From: Hymenochaete sp. R1
Taxonomy: Eukaryota; Basidiomycota; Agaricomycetes; Hymenochaetales; Hymenochaetaceae
Direction of reading: 5' to 3'
DNA: 64,000 bases
Assembly: GCA_019400425.1 (NCBI GenBank)
Contig: JAFREE010000021.1
Coordinates: 1-64,000 of the forward strand
Shown: in pieces, positions 49,601 to 61,800 of the stretch
Layout of the letters: each line of letters begins with the position of its first letter
Numbering within the stretch: position 1 is the first letter of the stretch
The notes under the pieces: model-generated
The model's input: only the letters and a program-made list of their open reading frames with translations
The model's database searches: none
What the model was told of the DNA's origin: nothing
Program-made: the position numbers and the translations under genes

Positions 49601-52080
49601 GCGCTACAGAGTACACAATTACTGGATGCTATCCTGGAATTGCTATCCTTTGGTGTATGCGTATCGGATCTTTGCTTTGATATAAACTGAAGGTGGTGCG
49701 TTAGGGTTTGTCTGATCTGTGGCGGATCGGAGCAACTCTGTCTCCGACGTCTCTCCAGCGAGTGAGTCAAATAATCTCTATTTTTACACTCTTATCGCGA
49801 ATGAACATCAAGTGAGTAGATTCCCGGCCATCTGCTCAGGCGAACCAAGCTCATAACAACCCTGCTCCAAAACATTAATATTGGTCATGTAAATCATAAT
49901 TTGTGTTCTCGGACAGTGGTATCGTGGTAACGAACCAATTCACTTTGTGACGTTTGCATGCCAATAGTTTTACTACAAGGACAAATGCAACTCATAGACC
50001 CATACTCAACCTCAACCACTTGACTTGTTCATCAGACACCGAAGCGATTTGAGGCCATCTGCTCCGCTACAGTTCACCTCAGAGATCATGGCAGTCTTCT
50101 CTTTCTACTTGAAACGCGGTGTCCGTTGTCTCCGGGTGAGGTCCATGGGATAAATTGCCCGTGTAAGGAGAAACCGGAGAACTTCGACGGTTCTTACGGC
50201 TGCTTGATGTGAGCCCGTTTTACTGCTTTCGTTCAGTAATCTTCAGAAGCACTGATGGAAGCTGGGGTTCTTCGAAGACAGATTTGTGATGGACAGGCGT
50301 GGACCAAGAGTCTTCATTTCAGACGATTGTTGCTTCGTGTGAGTGTGCATAGGCCTCCCGAAGCAAGGTTTAGCAACAGTGGCCGCATGATTCTCCGTTC
50401 GGCCGGGAATCAAATAAGAGCCTCGGTTGAACGTTAGAAAGGCGGATGAAGCACAGCTGCCTCTGAAAAACGAAGATAGGTCGCTCGAAAAGCATCGATG
50501 GGAACAGGTGTCTTGAAGCAATAGGGATTGCTCACACGCAAAGTTGAATTCATGCCCTGTCTTACTTGTCAAGGTGCCTTAGGGTGAGTCGTCCCTACAT
50601 CCATTTGTTTATTCAAATTATTGGGTTCAACCCTTTGTAGCCTTTTACAGACACGTGAAACCCGAGTGAATTCAGTGAATCACAGTAATCGGTAATCGGA
50701 GTTAATTTCATTTCAGTGTTTCCATGCCCTTCAACTCATGCATGAAATTCATAATTACTAGCTTTTCTCTCTCAGAGACTTCACATGGAACATGGAACAC
50801 GATGCACAAAATATCCAGGTTCGCGGGAAGTGGTTGACAGTTATTCACCGCCCACTGGCATACGGAGCTGGGAACGTAGTACTAGTAATCGAGCACTCGC
50901 CACAAAACGATGCATTGCTACTTCAAATTCCTCGAATATAGGGTCGAGGCCGAACGCGCTTGCCCGGTCTCCATCGGCGACACTGATATCTTGATCCACT
51001 TCCGATCAAAGCAATTTCGCCGTCGTGTTCTCGGTCGTTGGTTCTTGATAAGGATCAAGACAACGTGTCAAGTTTGTCCTCGGGATCACAGATGGCGTCA
51101 GTCGTATCTGTTGTTCGCCTTCATTCAAGTTTTCGCTGACCGCTCAATTAGAGTTGCTAAATTTGAATGATGCAGTGTTACAGACTTTGACCGGAGTTGC
51201 GCGTTGAGTAGTATCACCTTGATGTTGTTCCGTCTTTGTTAACTTAGGATTAGAATCGCGGGGTATTAATTATATTGCACCGGCAATCAGCGTCGTGGTC
51301 CCTCTAAGTTGATCATTGTTATGGCCGCCACTGGAAGTCTGTAAGTGTAAGCACCGCATATCTCTGGTTGAAGTGCAGGACACTGATGCGCTCAGGTGGA
51401 TAAACCTCTATTATATTGTTTGATCTCATATCGAAGCCAAATGTTGACTTGCGCGAACGACAGCCTCCCCTAGTTTGGGCTCATATGTGATTATACGACC
51501 GCTCACTCCTCTCAACATCGTTGAATTTTGCTCTCATCTTCACCTTTCCCACAATTCTGACCAACGTTTACCCAGCGGATAGAATGTGCCTCGAGGAAGA
51601 TGTTCGACTTTCCTTATCGTTCCTCACTCTATTTTGCCACCCGTGTATTCGCAAAGGGTATATTATAAGCTCGGTTCCAAATGTGGTCGACAATCGTATG
51701 CGATGCTCGGTGCGTGTATCACTAATACCGGTACCATAAGACTCCAGGAAAACGTTCCAAGGTCTTTTCGACCTTCTTCTTTTCGTATTTTTTTTTCCGT
51801 GCGAAGGTAGGTTTCGTAAGTTTTGCGATGGGCCATGTGGAAAAGGTGAAAACTACTAACCCGTTCGGCCGAAGCGAGAGCTGAGCCACACACGCGTACT
51901 CGCAGTAAGGGGTGTGCCGGTAGCACAATGAACTTCGTTTAGCTCGACTTACCACGTTTCTAGGGTCCAAGCCACATTTGAAGCCTTATAAATCAGGCCT
52001 AAGCATTGATCAAGAGCTTTGGTACAGCCTTTCCTTCTCTCCTCTCACCACTTCCGTCTATATTCCTCATCGTTTTCGAC
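46601..52080. other. Gene-free region of about 5.5 kb
   Basis: Only short frames without motifs are seen. ACTAGT words occur at 46980, 48365 and 50881. A tRNA-like internal promoter box lies at about 48558-48568 on the minus strand (see findings). No transposon ends or rRNA are recognised. Confidence 0.45.
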
Positions 52081-52656
52081 ATGCCTAAAATCTTCGGCTT
52101 CAGGATTCTCGGTCAGCTCACTCCATCAAGTCGAGCCGGCCACAGGAAGGGAACCAAGTTAAACAAACATAAAAATAATCCGCTGTTTAAAAAACCGAAA
52201 AACCCTCAAGGCAGTGGGAGCAAGGTCGCCCGGGGGATAATAGGAGCTAACCTGGAGAACGCGAGGACGAGTCGCATCTTCAAGAAACCGTCAAGAAGAG
52301 GCAGAACGTCCCCAATGAAACGGTAAGCTCATTTTAACAACGAGTGAAGATGAAATCTGACATATCTCTGGATCAGTGACACAGTGGATATGAATACGCG
52401 ACAACTGGAGCTCATCCAGAGAATTCAGGAGCTATCTGAGCATGTCGCCGCTATGGGGAGTCTCCCGGACGAGCCGGGTCGTACCCCGGTCTCATCAATC
52501 CAAGAACAAAAGCCGGATTGTTTCGAGAGTTCAATTTCATTTGAAGAAGACGAGGAAATCTTCCAGAGGATCTTTCAGCCTGTAAATAAGAAACGACGGG
52601 CGCTGAAAGACATAGATTTTTATGGGCCAATGGGTTTGGCTTCTAACTTGGCATAG
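52081..52656 (+). CDS. Small basic protein of unknown function
   Basis: Two exons, 52081-52322 and 52377-52656, give 173 residues; the GTAAGC donor and CAG acceptor keep phase 2. The first exon is very basic (Lys/Arg-rich, with KKPSRRGRTSP near its end). The second has a short amphipathic helix (LELIQRIQELSEH), an acidic patch (FEEDEEIF) and a basic KKRR cluster. This charge pattern would suit a nuclear or nucleic-acid-binding protein, but I recognise no family. The ATG directly follows a C/T-rich stretch. It lies 279 bases upstream of the thiolase on the same strand. Confidence 0.65.
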
Positions 52657-52935
52657 TGCTTTGAATAATTGGCACCAATAACAATGTGCTACGACGACTG
52701 TATGAGCGAAGCTGTTCAAGCGCTATCGAGGTGTCTCGCAGCATTTGCGTTTGTTTTCTCCCTGCATACTAATTTCATGTGATATTCCCAAAAAGAGACG
52801 CGTTTGAGTCACGTGCATTCTAAAATGAACCAAAAGCATGTGAAATGTTGCCCGGTTAAAGAACGTCTCGTCAGTCAGCGTTCAGCTTAAGACCTTCCTT
52901 CCACCATTCCTTATACATCCCAATTGTCCATCAAT

Positions 52936-54366
52936 ATGTCTAGCGCAGCGAAGTCAAAAGTTATCCTGCAGAGTGACAACGATGTTGTTGTCGTCGCTGC
53001 GTACAGAACTGCTATCACGAAAGTACGTCGTGATAACTAACGACAATTGTGTGTCCTAATCATGATGTCTTGTTTCGTAGGCTCGGAAAGGCGGCTTCAA
53101 AGATACGCTCCCAGAAGAAATCTTAACAGCCGTACTCAGGGCTGTCTATGAAAAAGTGAATCTCGACCCAAAGCTCATTGAGGATGTTGCTGTGGGAAAC
53201 GTCCTCCCAGCCGGAGGAGGAGCTGGTGCAGCTCGGATGGCAGCCTTGTACGCTGGCATTCCGAACACAGCTTCGGTCAACACAGTCAACCGGCAATGTT
53301 CTTCGGGATTGACGGCGGTGAATCAAATCGCCATGGAAATTGCAACCGGTCAGATTGACTTCGGTATCGGTGAGTGATATACCTTGAATTCCATCTGTTC
53401 TATGTAACGGTCTTTGTTTTCTATACATTTTCTTCCGATTCAGTTTGATTAGTCTGACTGTGTTCCTTTAGGTGCTGGTGTAGAGTCTATGACGCATGGA
53501 TATGGGCCACAGGCTCAGCCTAAACGCTTCTCTGACAAAATTCTGTCGAACCAAGAGGCTGAGGACTGCCTCATCCCCATGGGTATCACCTCTGAAAATG
53601 TCGCTGCTCAATACAAAATATCTCGTGAATCTCAGGATGCCTTTGCCGCCGAGTCATTCCGCCGCGCTGCGGAAGCCCAAAAGGCTGGAAAGTTCGTCAG
53701 CGAGATTATCCCAGTCACCGTGAAGCAGGTCGACGCAAAGACAGAGGAAGAGAAGGACGCTGTCGTTGATGCTGACGACGGCATCCGCGCAGGTGTCACC
53801 GCTGCAAGCCTCGCGAAGATCAAACCCGCATTTTCCGCTGAGGGTTCAACTCACGCAGGGAACGCCAGCCAGGTCTCTGATGGCGCCGCTGCCGTCCTTC
53901 TTTCGCGTCGATCTGCTGCAAAGCGCCTGGGTTTACCGATCCTCGGAAAATTTGTCACCGCGGCTGTCGTTGGCGTGCCACCGAAGATCATGGGCGTCGG
54001 ACCGGCGTATGCTATTCCGAAGGCATTAAAGAAGGCCGGGCTGTCGAAGGAGGACGTTGACTTCTTCGAAATCAACGAGGCGTTCGCGAGTCAGGCCGTC
54101 TTTTCGATCCAGCATCTTGGGATTCCGTTTGAGAAAGTTAACCTGCGGGGTGGTGCTATCGCATTAGGGCATCCTCTTGGCTGCAGTGCGTGTTTTCCCC
54201 GAATATCTCGTCAGTCTATATTTTCTAACGTATGTTTACAGCTGGTGCGAGACAATTGGCTACTGCGTATCCTATTGCGAAAGAGACAGGCGCAAAGGTC
54301 TTTGTTACAAGCATGTGCATCGGTTCTGGAATGGGAATGGCGGCTGTCTTTACGTCTGAGCAGTAA
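52936..54366 (+). CDS. 3-ketoacyl-CoA thiolase
   Basis: Thiolase-family enzyme that cleaves 3-ketoacyl-CoA with CoA, as in fatty acid beta-oxidation. Four exons: 52936-53022, 53081-53369, 53472-54185 and 54242-54366, 404 residues. The nucleophile is Cys102 in NRQCSSG; NEAFA, GHPLGCTG and the second catalytic Cys in CIGSGMG are present, so the active site is complete. The sequence resembles peroxisomal acetyl-CoA acyltransferases. However, I see no RLx5HL-type PTS2 at the N-terminus and the C-terminus TSEQ is not a PTS1. Location is therefore open: cytosol, piggy-back import, or an unseen alternative start. Confidence 0.93.
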
Positions 54367-54492
54367 TTTACTTAAACAAAGGGATTCATCCTGTATTCGT
54401 ACTTTCTACCGTACATTTGGTTACTTGTAACTAAGGAAATTTCTTCACCAGTACTACCTACTTTTGAAATAGTTTGTTCGTCTGAGCCTACG

Positions 54493-55801
54493 CTAAACCT
54501 GCGACGATTTGGGTGGAATTAAGTCTGAAGGAGTTGTAAGTTCACCACTATCTCTACGAATCGTTGATAGTAAAGGGACATACACAAATCCATCCAACCT
54601 GGCGTTATACAGCACCATATCATAAGCATATGTCGGTGACGACGTTGCGGACGCATCCTGGATCAGGATCGTATCATAGCCCTGTAAAGGTCGCAGCTAC
54701 TTAGTTTGGCTGGTTTTATAAAGTAAGAGGTGTACCTTATATACTGCGTCGATGAATGTTCCGAATACGCATTGGTCAATATTTACGCCAGAGATAAACA
54801 AGGTGGTGATTTCATTATCCTCAAGCCAGAGTCCCATGGGCGTCTGTGCTCCCCAGAGACCACTTAGCCTGTCTATCAGGGCATGGAAGTTAAATATTGT
54901 TGGAATTAATATCATATCGTTAGCTCACTTTTAGGGAAGTATAGATCCGTGCCGGCTTCTATGCCTGCGTTTGCAAGACCAAAAAGCTCTCCGTATTGCT
55001 GACATTATAGGGCCATTTCTTAGTTGCAATCGGAAGAATGCCGAAGAAAAAGGACAAACCTGGGAGTTGAATTGATCTCTCATAAGCTTGCGTCCGTAAT
55101 CCGTCCCGTTGATAACACCCATCTCACTTCCGAAAGTCGTGTTTGGTAAACCGCTCGAATCAGTGAAACTGTACAAGAAGTTTGGCGGCATGTTGAGAAT
55201 GTCGGCATCGGATACACCCCACTACATTGCTTAGTCAATATCAAGATTCAAAGAGAAGAGAAAATATATCGCACCTGGCACCAGATGATTTTTACGCCTG
55301 CCGAGCGGAAAGCTTGTATCGAGTCCACGGTTGGTTGAACAGCTGCAAGGCCGGCAGGATGATCAACCAGGTCGGGATTGAGGAAGAAGTCTAGAATATA
55401 TTACACAATACCCCAAAGTCATAAGTAACCGATCATAATTGATATCGCTGATGATTCTGATACATACTTTGCATATCTACAATCACCATTGCTGCTCTCG
55501 TAGGCGAAAATGTGATGTTGGCACCAGACGTCTCGAGAGTGCGAGCGCCAGATACATTGCCACGTGTCAGGTCGAAACCCGAGGCTGATTCGACCCAGTA
55601 ATTGTAGAAGTTCCCGAAAGTACTGGATTCATTGACTAAAGCGCGCTTCGTATCAACGACACTCGTTGAGTCGAGAAAAGCTTCTCGGATTCCAAGATTC
55701 TCCAGAGCGTTGGTCCTAGAATCAGGACTCGAAGCGGAGGACGGTTCGAGGCAGAAACTACACAGAAAGGATGCAATTAAGAGGACGAAATTAAGCATCA
55801 T
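54493..55801 (-). CDS. Secreted isochorismatase-like cysteine hydrolase
   Basis: Six exons: 55801-55468, 55390-55275, 55221-55060, 54998-54929, 54872-54736 and 54681-54493, giving 335 residues with consistent phases. The N-terminus is a signal peptide (hydrophobic core FVLLIASFLC, residues 5-14). The isochorismatase fold shows the catalytic Asp109 in VIVDMQ, a GLWGAQTP-type loop and the nucleophile Cys262 in SGVNIDQCVF. Several Asn-x-Ser/Thr sites fit secretion. Family members hydrolyse isochorismate, nicotinamide or other small amides; the substrate is unknown here. A secreted isochorismatase could act on host salicylate metabolism, but that is only inference. The last 30 residues are extended by read-through of a possible tiny intron. 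The ATG at 55801 is preferred over an upstream GTG. Confidence 0.9.
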
Positions 55802-55857
55802 AGCCGCGAATACTGAGATATTGAACGTATAGATTTTCGAAAACACTCACTGTCAAG

Positions 55858-55864
55858 TTTTATA
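55858..55864 (-). promoter_or_regulatory. TATA box of the isochorismatase-like gene
   Basis: TATAAAA on the minus strand about 57 bases before the ATG. The same GGTATAAAAC context occurs before the cupredoxin-like gene. Confidence 0.6.
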
Positions 55865-56881
55865 CCCCACGATGCTTATCAGTTATCGGGACCGAAGCAA
55901 GTCCCATCTGCACAACACACCGAAGAAGCAGCGAAGCAGCATAAACTCAATACCAAACAGTATGACACGGTCCGCGCTGCCGCTTCAAGTCTACTGAGAA
56001 GCTCTTTTGATATGTTGCTAGAATTATAACTGGTATTCACGTGGCGGCTGACGGCAGGGAGGCGGCTTTGAGACAAAGTCGCAAGCAAACATAGCAACGC
56101 TCGTCGACCTAGGTCGAGAGCTGAACAGATATATTCCCCAAGAAACAATATTTGAAACTGCAATATCTAGCCAGAGCGCTCCACGCGTAAAAGCGAAATG
56201 AAGGCTCAAGAGATGTGCAACAACGATTGAAGTTTTCATCCTAACTTCCAAAGCAGAAAAATATTCGCACGAGGCCGCGTAACGTAAACAGCAGCAAATA
56301 ACGCGACTCGCGTACGGCGCGTCGCGCTCACCTTAGAACTAGTGCCCTTTGTCTTCCCCTTCACCGCCTTTGTTGCCATCCACAATCCTCTATGAGCTAG
56401 CCAAGAAAACCAGGCTTCTATGAACCCTGTTACACGCGCATAGGCGCCTAAGGGCAAAGTTTCCTCTTCTGAACGAACAATGGAACTCTCATGCGATCAG
56501 TAAACCGGGCTTCTCGGCACTGTCTGCGTAGGAAGTGAAAGAAGTAGCCGGACAACAAGACGATACTTAGACTTCTGGGATATGAAATGTTTGGTGTTGA
56601 TTGAATCGGTTAGCTGACAAATTGAAGCTTGGCGTGGCTTCTCGCGTACAGCGCGTTCGTGTCCAGGCAGTTCGAAGGTTCGTTAATTGTGGCTTGTGGC
56701 TGAAGCCCTTTATAATGAACTCCATAAAATCGTGAGGCCTTTTCCTTCTGTTTATTTCTCCTTGATATCCAGGAGATTCCCAATCCCGCTCATTCGTTTT
56801 TGCTATTTGTCTTGGTTTCAGTTCTTTTTTGTATTTTCTTTATTCACCATCTCTACGATTCCTCAGGTCTTGGTTTTATCC
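55865..56881. promoter_or_regulatory. Divergent intergenic region
   Basis: About 1 kb between the isochorismatase-like gene (-) and the basic protein gene (+). A minus-strand ATG at about 56380 opens a short Lys-rich frame (MATKAVKGKTKG) with a GTGAGC donor, but no continuing exon could be confirmed. The 140 bases before 56882 are pyrimidine-rich, a likely core promoter. Confidence 0.4.
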
Positions 56882-58052
56882 ATGCCTCTGTCCAAAAAAG
56901 CAAATCACCAAAATCACCAACGTTCGAAAAGTACGGTGGTCAGTCCGACTGCGAGTAGATTCTCGAAATTGATCAGGTTCGTCTGGTATTGTACTTTAGA
57001 CTTGTTCCTAGCATTTGGGATTGACGGCCGCTAATAGGTTCAAATCTGTGAAACCTCTAACTCCGGAACGCGTTCGCACATACGAACCGTCAGACGATAG
57101 TCCTCGTAGTGCTCGTCCTGCCATTGTGCACCCTCATCAGTACGCTGAAGAGACACATTGCGGACCGGAGATTGTCGAAACGATTGCAGAGGCGTTTGAA
57201 AGTAAACCCTCGAAGACAGCGACTGATTTTCGTGCTGTGGTTCGTAAGCACAGCCGGGCTCGCCTATCGCTTTCTTCAATCCCGGACATGGTCCTCTGGG
57301 CTGGACAAGAGGCAAGCAAAAGCCGCGGCGAAGCCAAGAGCATGAATAATATGAACCCAAAAAGCTCCAATGCGCCCGGATCGTTCAAATGGGAGGACGA
57401 CAATTCGTTCATCGGCTCATCTAGGATGTTCGCATCGTCGATGTCAGTGACAGTATTAACGCCAACAGGGAGCAATACAAGTACGCCGACACTTGATACG
57501 GCAATGAGTGGCATCCTCAAACATCTGCCAGAGATCCCAACCCCGAAGGAAGAGAAGCACGAAATCGGAGTCGCGGACAGTTTCGATACGGAGGAAGCAG
57601 ACGAGGAGGAAGTTTTGTCCACCAGTTCTTCGTATAGACCGTTGTCTCTTCAACTGCCTATCCCAATCAAGCGTTCATTGTCTTTCGACCTCGGAAACTC
57701 GAACAGAGCCAGCTTCATCAGCTGCAAGTCCTCGCGATCGCATCACCACAAAGGGAACGGCAAGAACATTATCCGCGGCCGCAAGACGTTCTTCCGTCGA
57801 TTTGTGATCGCATGGAAGCGTATCACGCGCTCTAGAAACAGGGGAACCCCAAACCAACGCGGAAACAATGCAGATAAACGTCTCAGTCTGCGGCTCCCGG
57901 CTGGCTTTGAGCTTGTCGAGCCAAATCCGACCCCATACTTCATCCCGAAGAATGGGGGATGGTGGAGACGCGACTCGACAGCAAAGAAAAGGCGTGATTC
58001 AGAAAGGCGCTCGGTGCCGGTGATTCGTATAACTCACCCTGGTGAAATTTAG
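56882..58052 (+). CDS. Basic Ser-rich protein of unknown function
   Basis: Two exons, 56882-56976 and 57038-58052 (GTTCGT donor, AATAG acceptor, phase 2), give 369 residues. It is rich in Ser, Arg and Lys and poor in order-promoting patterns. An acidic stretch (TEEADEEEV) sits in the middle. Near the C-terminus a basic region (FFRRFVIAWKRITRSR) is followed by PNPTPYFIPKNGGWWRRD, the only motif-like part. There is no signal peptide or membrane span. It is probably an intrinsically disordered intracellular protein; no family is recognised and the role is unknown. Confidence 0.75.
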
Positions 58053-58814
58053 CTTTGACGACAATGAAATGGATTGTCGGTATTGGCCAGGTCTGCGGGC
58101 GGATTTTGGTATTTTACCGAATAACTTATCTTCATACCATATTATGGAAGCACATTCGTTAAAATTCCTCACCTCCACTGTTGTTTGTTAGTCTCAATGA
58201 TGGACGATTGGTAAACATGTCTCGAAGAAATAATCCAATATTAATGTGTTATTTATACTCACGATCTCCAACGAGCTGGCCAACCATTCGACGTCATAAG
58301 CCACTTCGTGTATTTTCGGTTTGATCTTTTTCTTATATCCTGAAAATGAGGATCAAAGAATGGTCTCGGGCGTCGTGCAACTCCCCGTAGTTGAGCTGGA
58401 GGCTCGTTCCCGTGACCAAAGGATTGAGCCCCATCCCGCATTAGGTCTGCATGTAAGTTTTTGCTGCCTCTGAGTGTCTTAGGAGCAGAGGCAGAAAATT
58501 GATGTGCCTTTCATTCTCCATAATACACAAGAGTAGCCTGAGTGGATCGAAACTTGAAGGAAGAAAGCCAAGGGTCAAACTTGAACTCAGACGGCGACCG
58601 GATCCGCAACCGGGCCGTAACGGGTTCCGGATCAGAGAGGTGATTTCTGCCGGAGCGCGAGAGTTCGATCATGTCCTCAACCATGGTCGTCCGTTGTCCT
58701 CCTTCGTCCCATTCTTCCACCATCCCTCTTACCGGCGCTCTGTTTTTGCTTCCCCATCAACGGACTCTAGCTTGTTGAGGAAACAACGCTGGCTGAACAG
58801 GACAGACCGTGCTC
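58053..58814. promoter_or_regulatory. Intergenic region upstream of the Zn2Cys6 regulator
   Basis: It holds the 3' end of the basic protein gene and the regulator's promoter. Frames such as 58499-58915 overlap the regulator's first exon in another frame and show no domain. Confidence 0.4.
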
Positions 58815-61800
58815 ATGAAGGCTCCTGTAGCCGACGCGTCCTCACCCTCTCTCAATGGCACGGCGTCTGGAAGGCCCCGGAAAAAGCCTGGGAGGGTGCC
58901 GGTCAGCTGCGCTGAATGTCGGAGGTACGTTCCTTCTTATCCCCATCACTTCGAGCTCGCATCATCTGATTGAATTGCCTTGCAAATGTCCCGTGTATCT
59001 TTACCTCTAATCCCTCGTCGAACGTCATTGGCGTGGACATGCGAAGACTCAAGATGAGATGTGATCGTGCCGTGCGTCCTTCTTTTACCGGACTGGTGAT
59101 TGATCATCCCAGGACGTGGCCTTCAGTATATGGAGTACTATCTGATGCAACTTGCTGTATTTCGACTTTTTAGGTTCCCTGTGAGAACTGTAACAAACGA
59201 GGTTGCGCTTCCATATGCCCTGATGGTGAATATAAGCTTATTCCCCTTATTGAAGTCCTGAGTTCTTCGTCTCCTGACTTTTTTTTACAAGGCACTTTGA
59301 CAACTGGGAAGCACAATAGGTGCGACTGGATTCTTCCCGTCGTGGGTCTATAAATTGAACTAGTCGCTCCCGAAGGATGATTCTAGCTAACACAGAGGAG
59401 CTACACGACCGAATCGAGAGCCTGCACGACCGTATTCGACTCCTTGAAGAAGCCTTACGGACGCTCCAAGCTTCGGTCTCTACTCAGCCTCATCCATTAT
59501 TGGTCGATACACCGACGGATAAACTGCTTTCTACTTTTCCTCGTCAGCCTCCAACGACCGTGATAATCTCAGAGCCAAATCCGCCTGAAGACAGCCCTCC
59601 TGACTCCTATGGTATTGATTTCTACATTGATATAAAGTTCATTGGTCTAAAAACATGTTTGGCAGGAACTTTGACCGTCGGACCGGACGGTGAATCAGCT
59701 TACCTTGGTCCGACTGCTCGAGCAGATGTAAGCATCCAGAAAATGGCAGGAATCTAATTAATAACAACTTACATGTCGCAGTATTTGTTATACGTAGGGT
59801 TTGACCTATTCGCCTTGAAGCTGTTTCTCATGCCGAAGCTCGAAATTAGGAATCCGAGGAAGAAAGCGGGCCTGACATTCGTCGGCTGCCGCGTCATTTC
59901 TACTCTCACACCTGGCCGGAGTCTCCCATACCGGACACTTCTTTTGAGAATGATGTGGAGAGCTACCTTCCAGACCTGCACGAGGCGAACGCTATGTGTC
60001 GCTCGTATCTTGGTGTTGCTGAGTGGTTGTACGCTCCTTTTTTTGTTTTAAAGCACATGTCATTGGCTTACTTCAACCCAGAGGCTTCATTCTCCCCCAC
60101 GAGATGGTCTACAATGATTTTGTTGGTCCGCCTAATCTCCTCACCGGGCCCTAACCTTTCGCTCAATTTAATCCTGCCTCTTCAGCACACGTTTATCACC
60201 TTCCAAATCATCCTTGGGCCGACTCGCCAACGACATGCCCACATCGACTCTCCTTACTCTTCGCAATCTTCTCGTTAGGTGCTCTCTTCGACGAACCCCA
60301 TTCAAATTCTTCTCGAGGAAGCGAGTCAAACCCAAGAGAAAGCGTGAATAGGCTGGATGCGGATGATTACTACCATCTTGCTCGTGTTGCCTTGTCTTTC
60401 AAATCTGCTGTACTTGATACCACTGTCTATGCTATATTGGCAATTGTAAGTTTGATTTGGATACCGACTTCATCAAGTTCTAAAACGGAGTGACTTTTAT
60501 AATTTTCGCTTTAGATGCACATGGCATATTATTTATTTCACCGCGATTCGCCGTCAGGGCATGAACAAGGATATGTTATGCTTGGAATTGCAAGTAGATT
60601 ATCGATCAGCGTGAGTGCTTGCACTTTTGCTTCTAATTATGAAGTGATTCAAGTTGCTTTCTTCGTTCTTGCAACTTTAGATAGGCTTACGTAAGTTCAT
60701 TTCTTTCAACTTCATGAGCTTAAAATTGACGATTCTATCCGACAGACCGTAACAGCTCGCGATGGAAGCTTGATGAGAACACCAGCCTCAAAAGGCACGC
60801 GACATTTTGGCAGCTGTACCTAATGGAAACGATGGCTGTACGTAGTCTAACTCCAATTTATTTTAGACAATTTAATGGAACCGTTGACCTTTGTTTTCAT
60901 ATCAATGTAATAGAGTATTCACTTCGGAAGACCGCCGCCGCTCTCTGACGCGTGTATCGAATGTCCTATACCGAAAAGCACGATCGATACTGCCAGTGGA
61001 CAACCTTCGTGTAAGCTCAATTTTCCCTCCGTAGCTAAACTTAGTTCATTGACTCGGTCTCTCGATACCGCCTTTATCCGTAGACCATGCCTTCCTCATT
61101 CAACTCACTCGCGTCGTACGGCGCGTCCTTCAAGAAGCATTCGGTTCTTCGATGTTGTCGTATTCTAGTATGCTCGAACTAGACTTTCAAATCCGTGGGC
61201 TTTCGGAACCAGACTGGGGGCAGACACACGCCTCGACAGACGGTCCGGAAGAGCCGGGCGGATCAGCGGTCTCAGTTAATCAAATGCAAAGCTGGTGTAT
61301 CATGCTATACAAAGAGCTCAGTGCGTACTGATAAACGTGATTTCTTTTGACGGGCGGACTACTTACACCGCAGATATACAGTGTTGTTGTACCTCCATCG
61401 GACATTTCTCATCGAAGCCCTGAATGATAACCCACAAAATCCTCTAGCGAGTAAATACAGTGCATCAGTACGCGTTTGCTATGAGAGTGCAAGAAAGCTT
61501 ATCGAGGGGCTGATTCAAATATGTAATGAGGTACGACCTGCGCGGTCCTTGACCGCTGTTAAAACTCATTGTTCTTATAGGCTCCACACGCGTCGTCAAG
61601 AATGGGAGCTTGGTTTGCAAATGGTCTTTCTTCAGCGGTGCGCTAGTATCCTGTCGTACCCGATATTCGTCAGCTGACTTAAGTTCTCCCAGATCATAAT
61701 GTGTCTCTTGGTGACGCGGTGTCCGAATTCTGATTTTGCCCGACCTGCTCTAGAAGCGCTTGATAGTACGCACAATATTCTCAAGCGGATGGCCGTCACA

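Noticed and set aside
56236..56380. Possible small minus-strand gene starting MATKAVKGKTKG
   Set aside because: A plausible ATG and GTGAGC donor are present, but I could not find a following exon that makes a recognisable protein.
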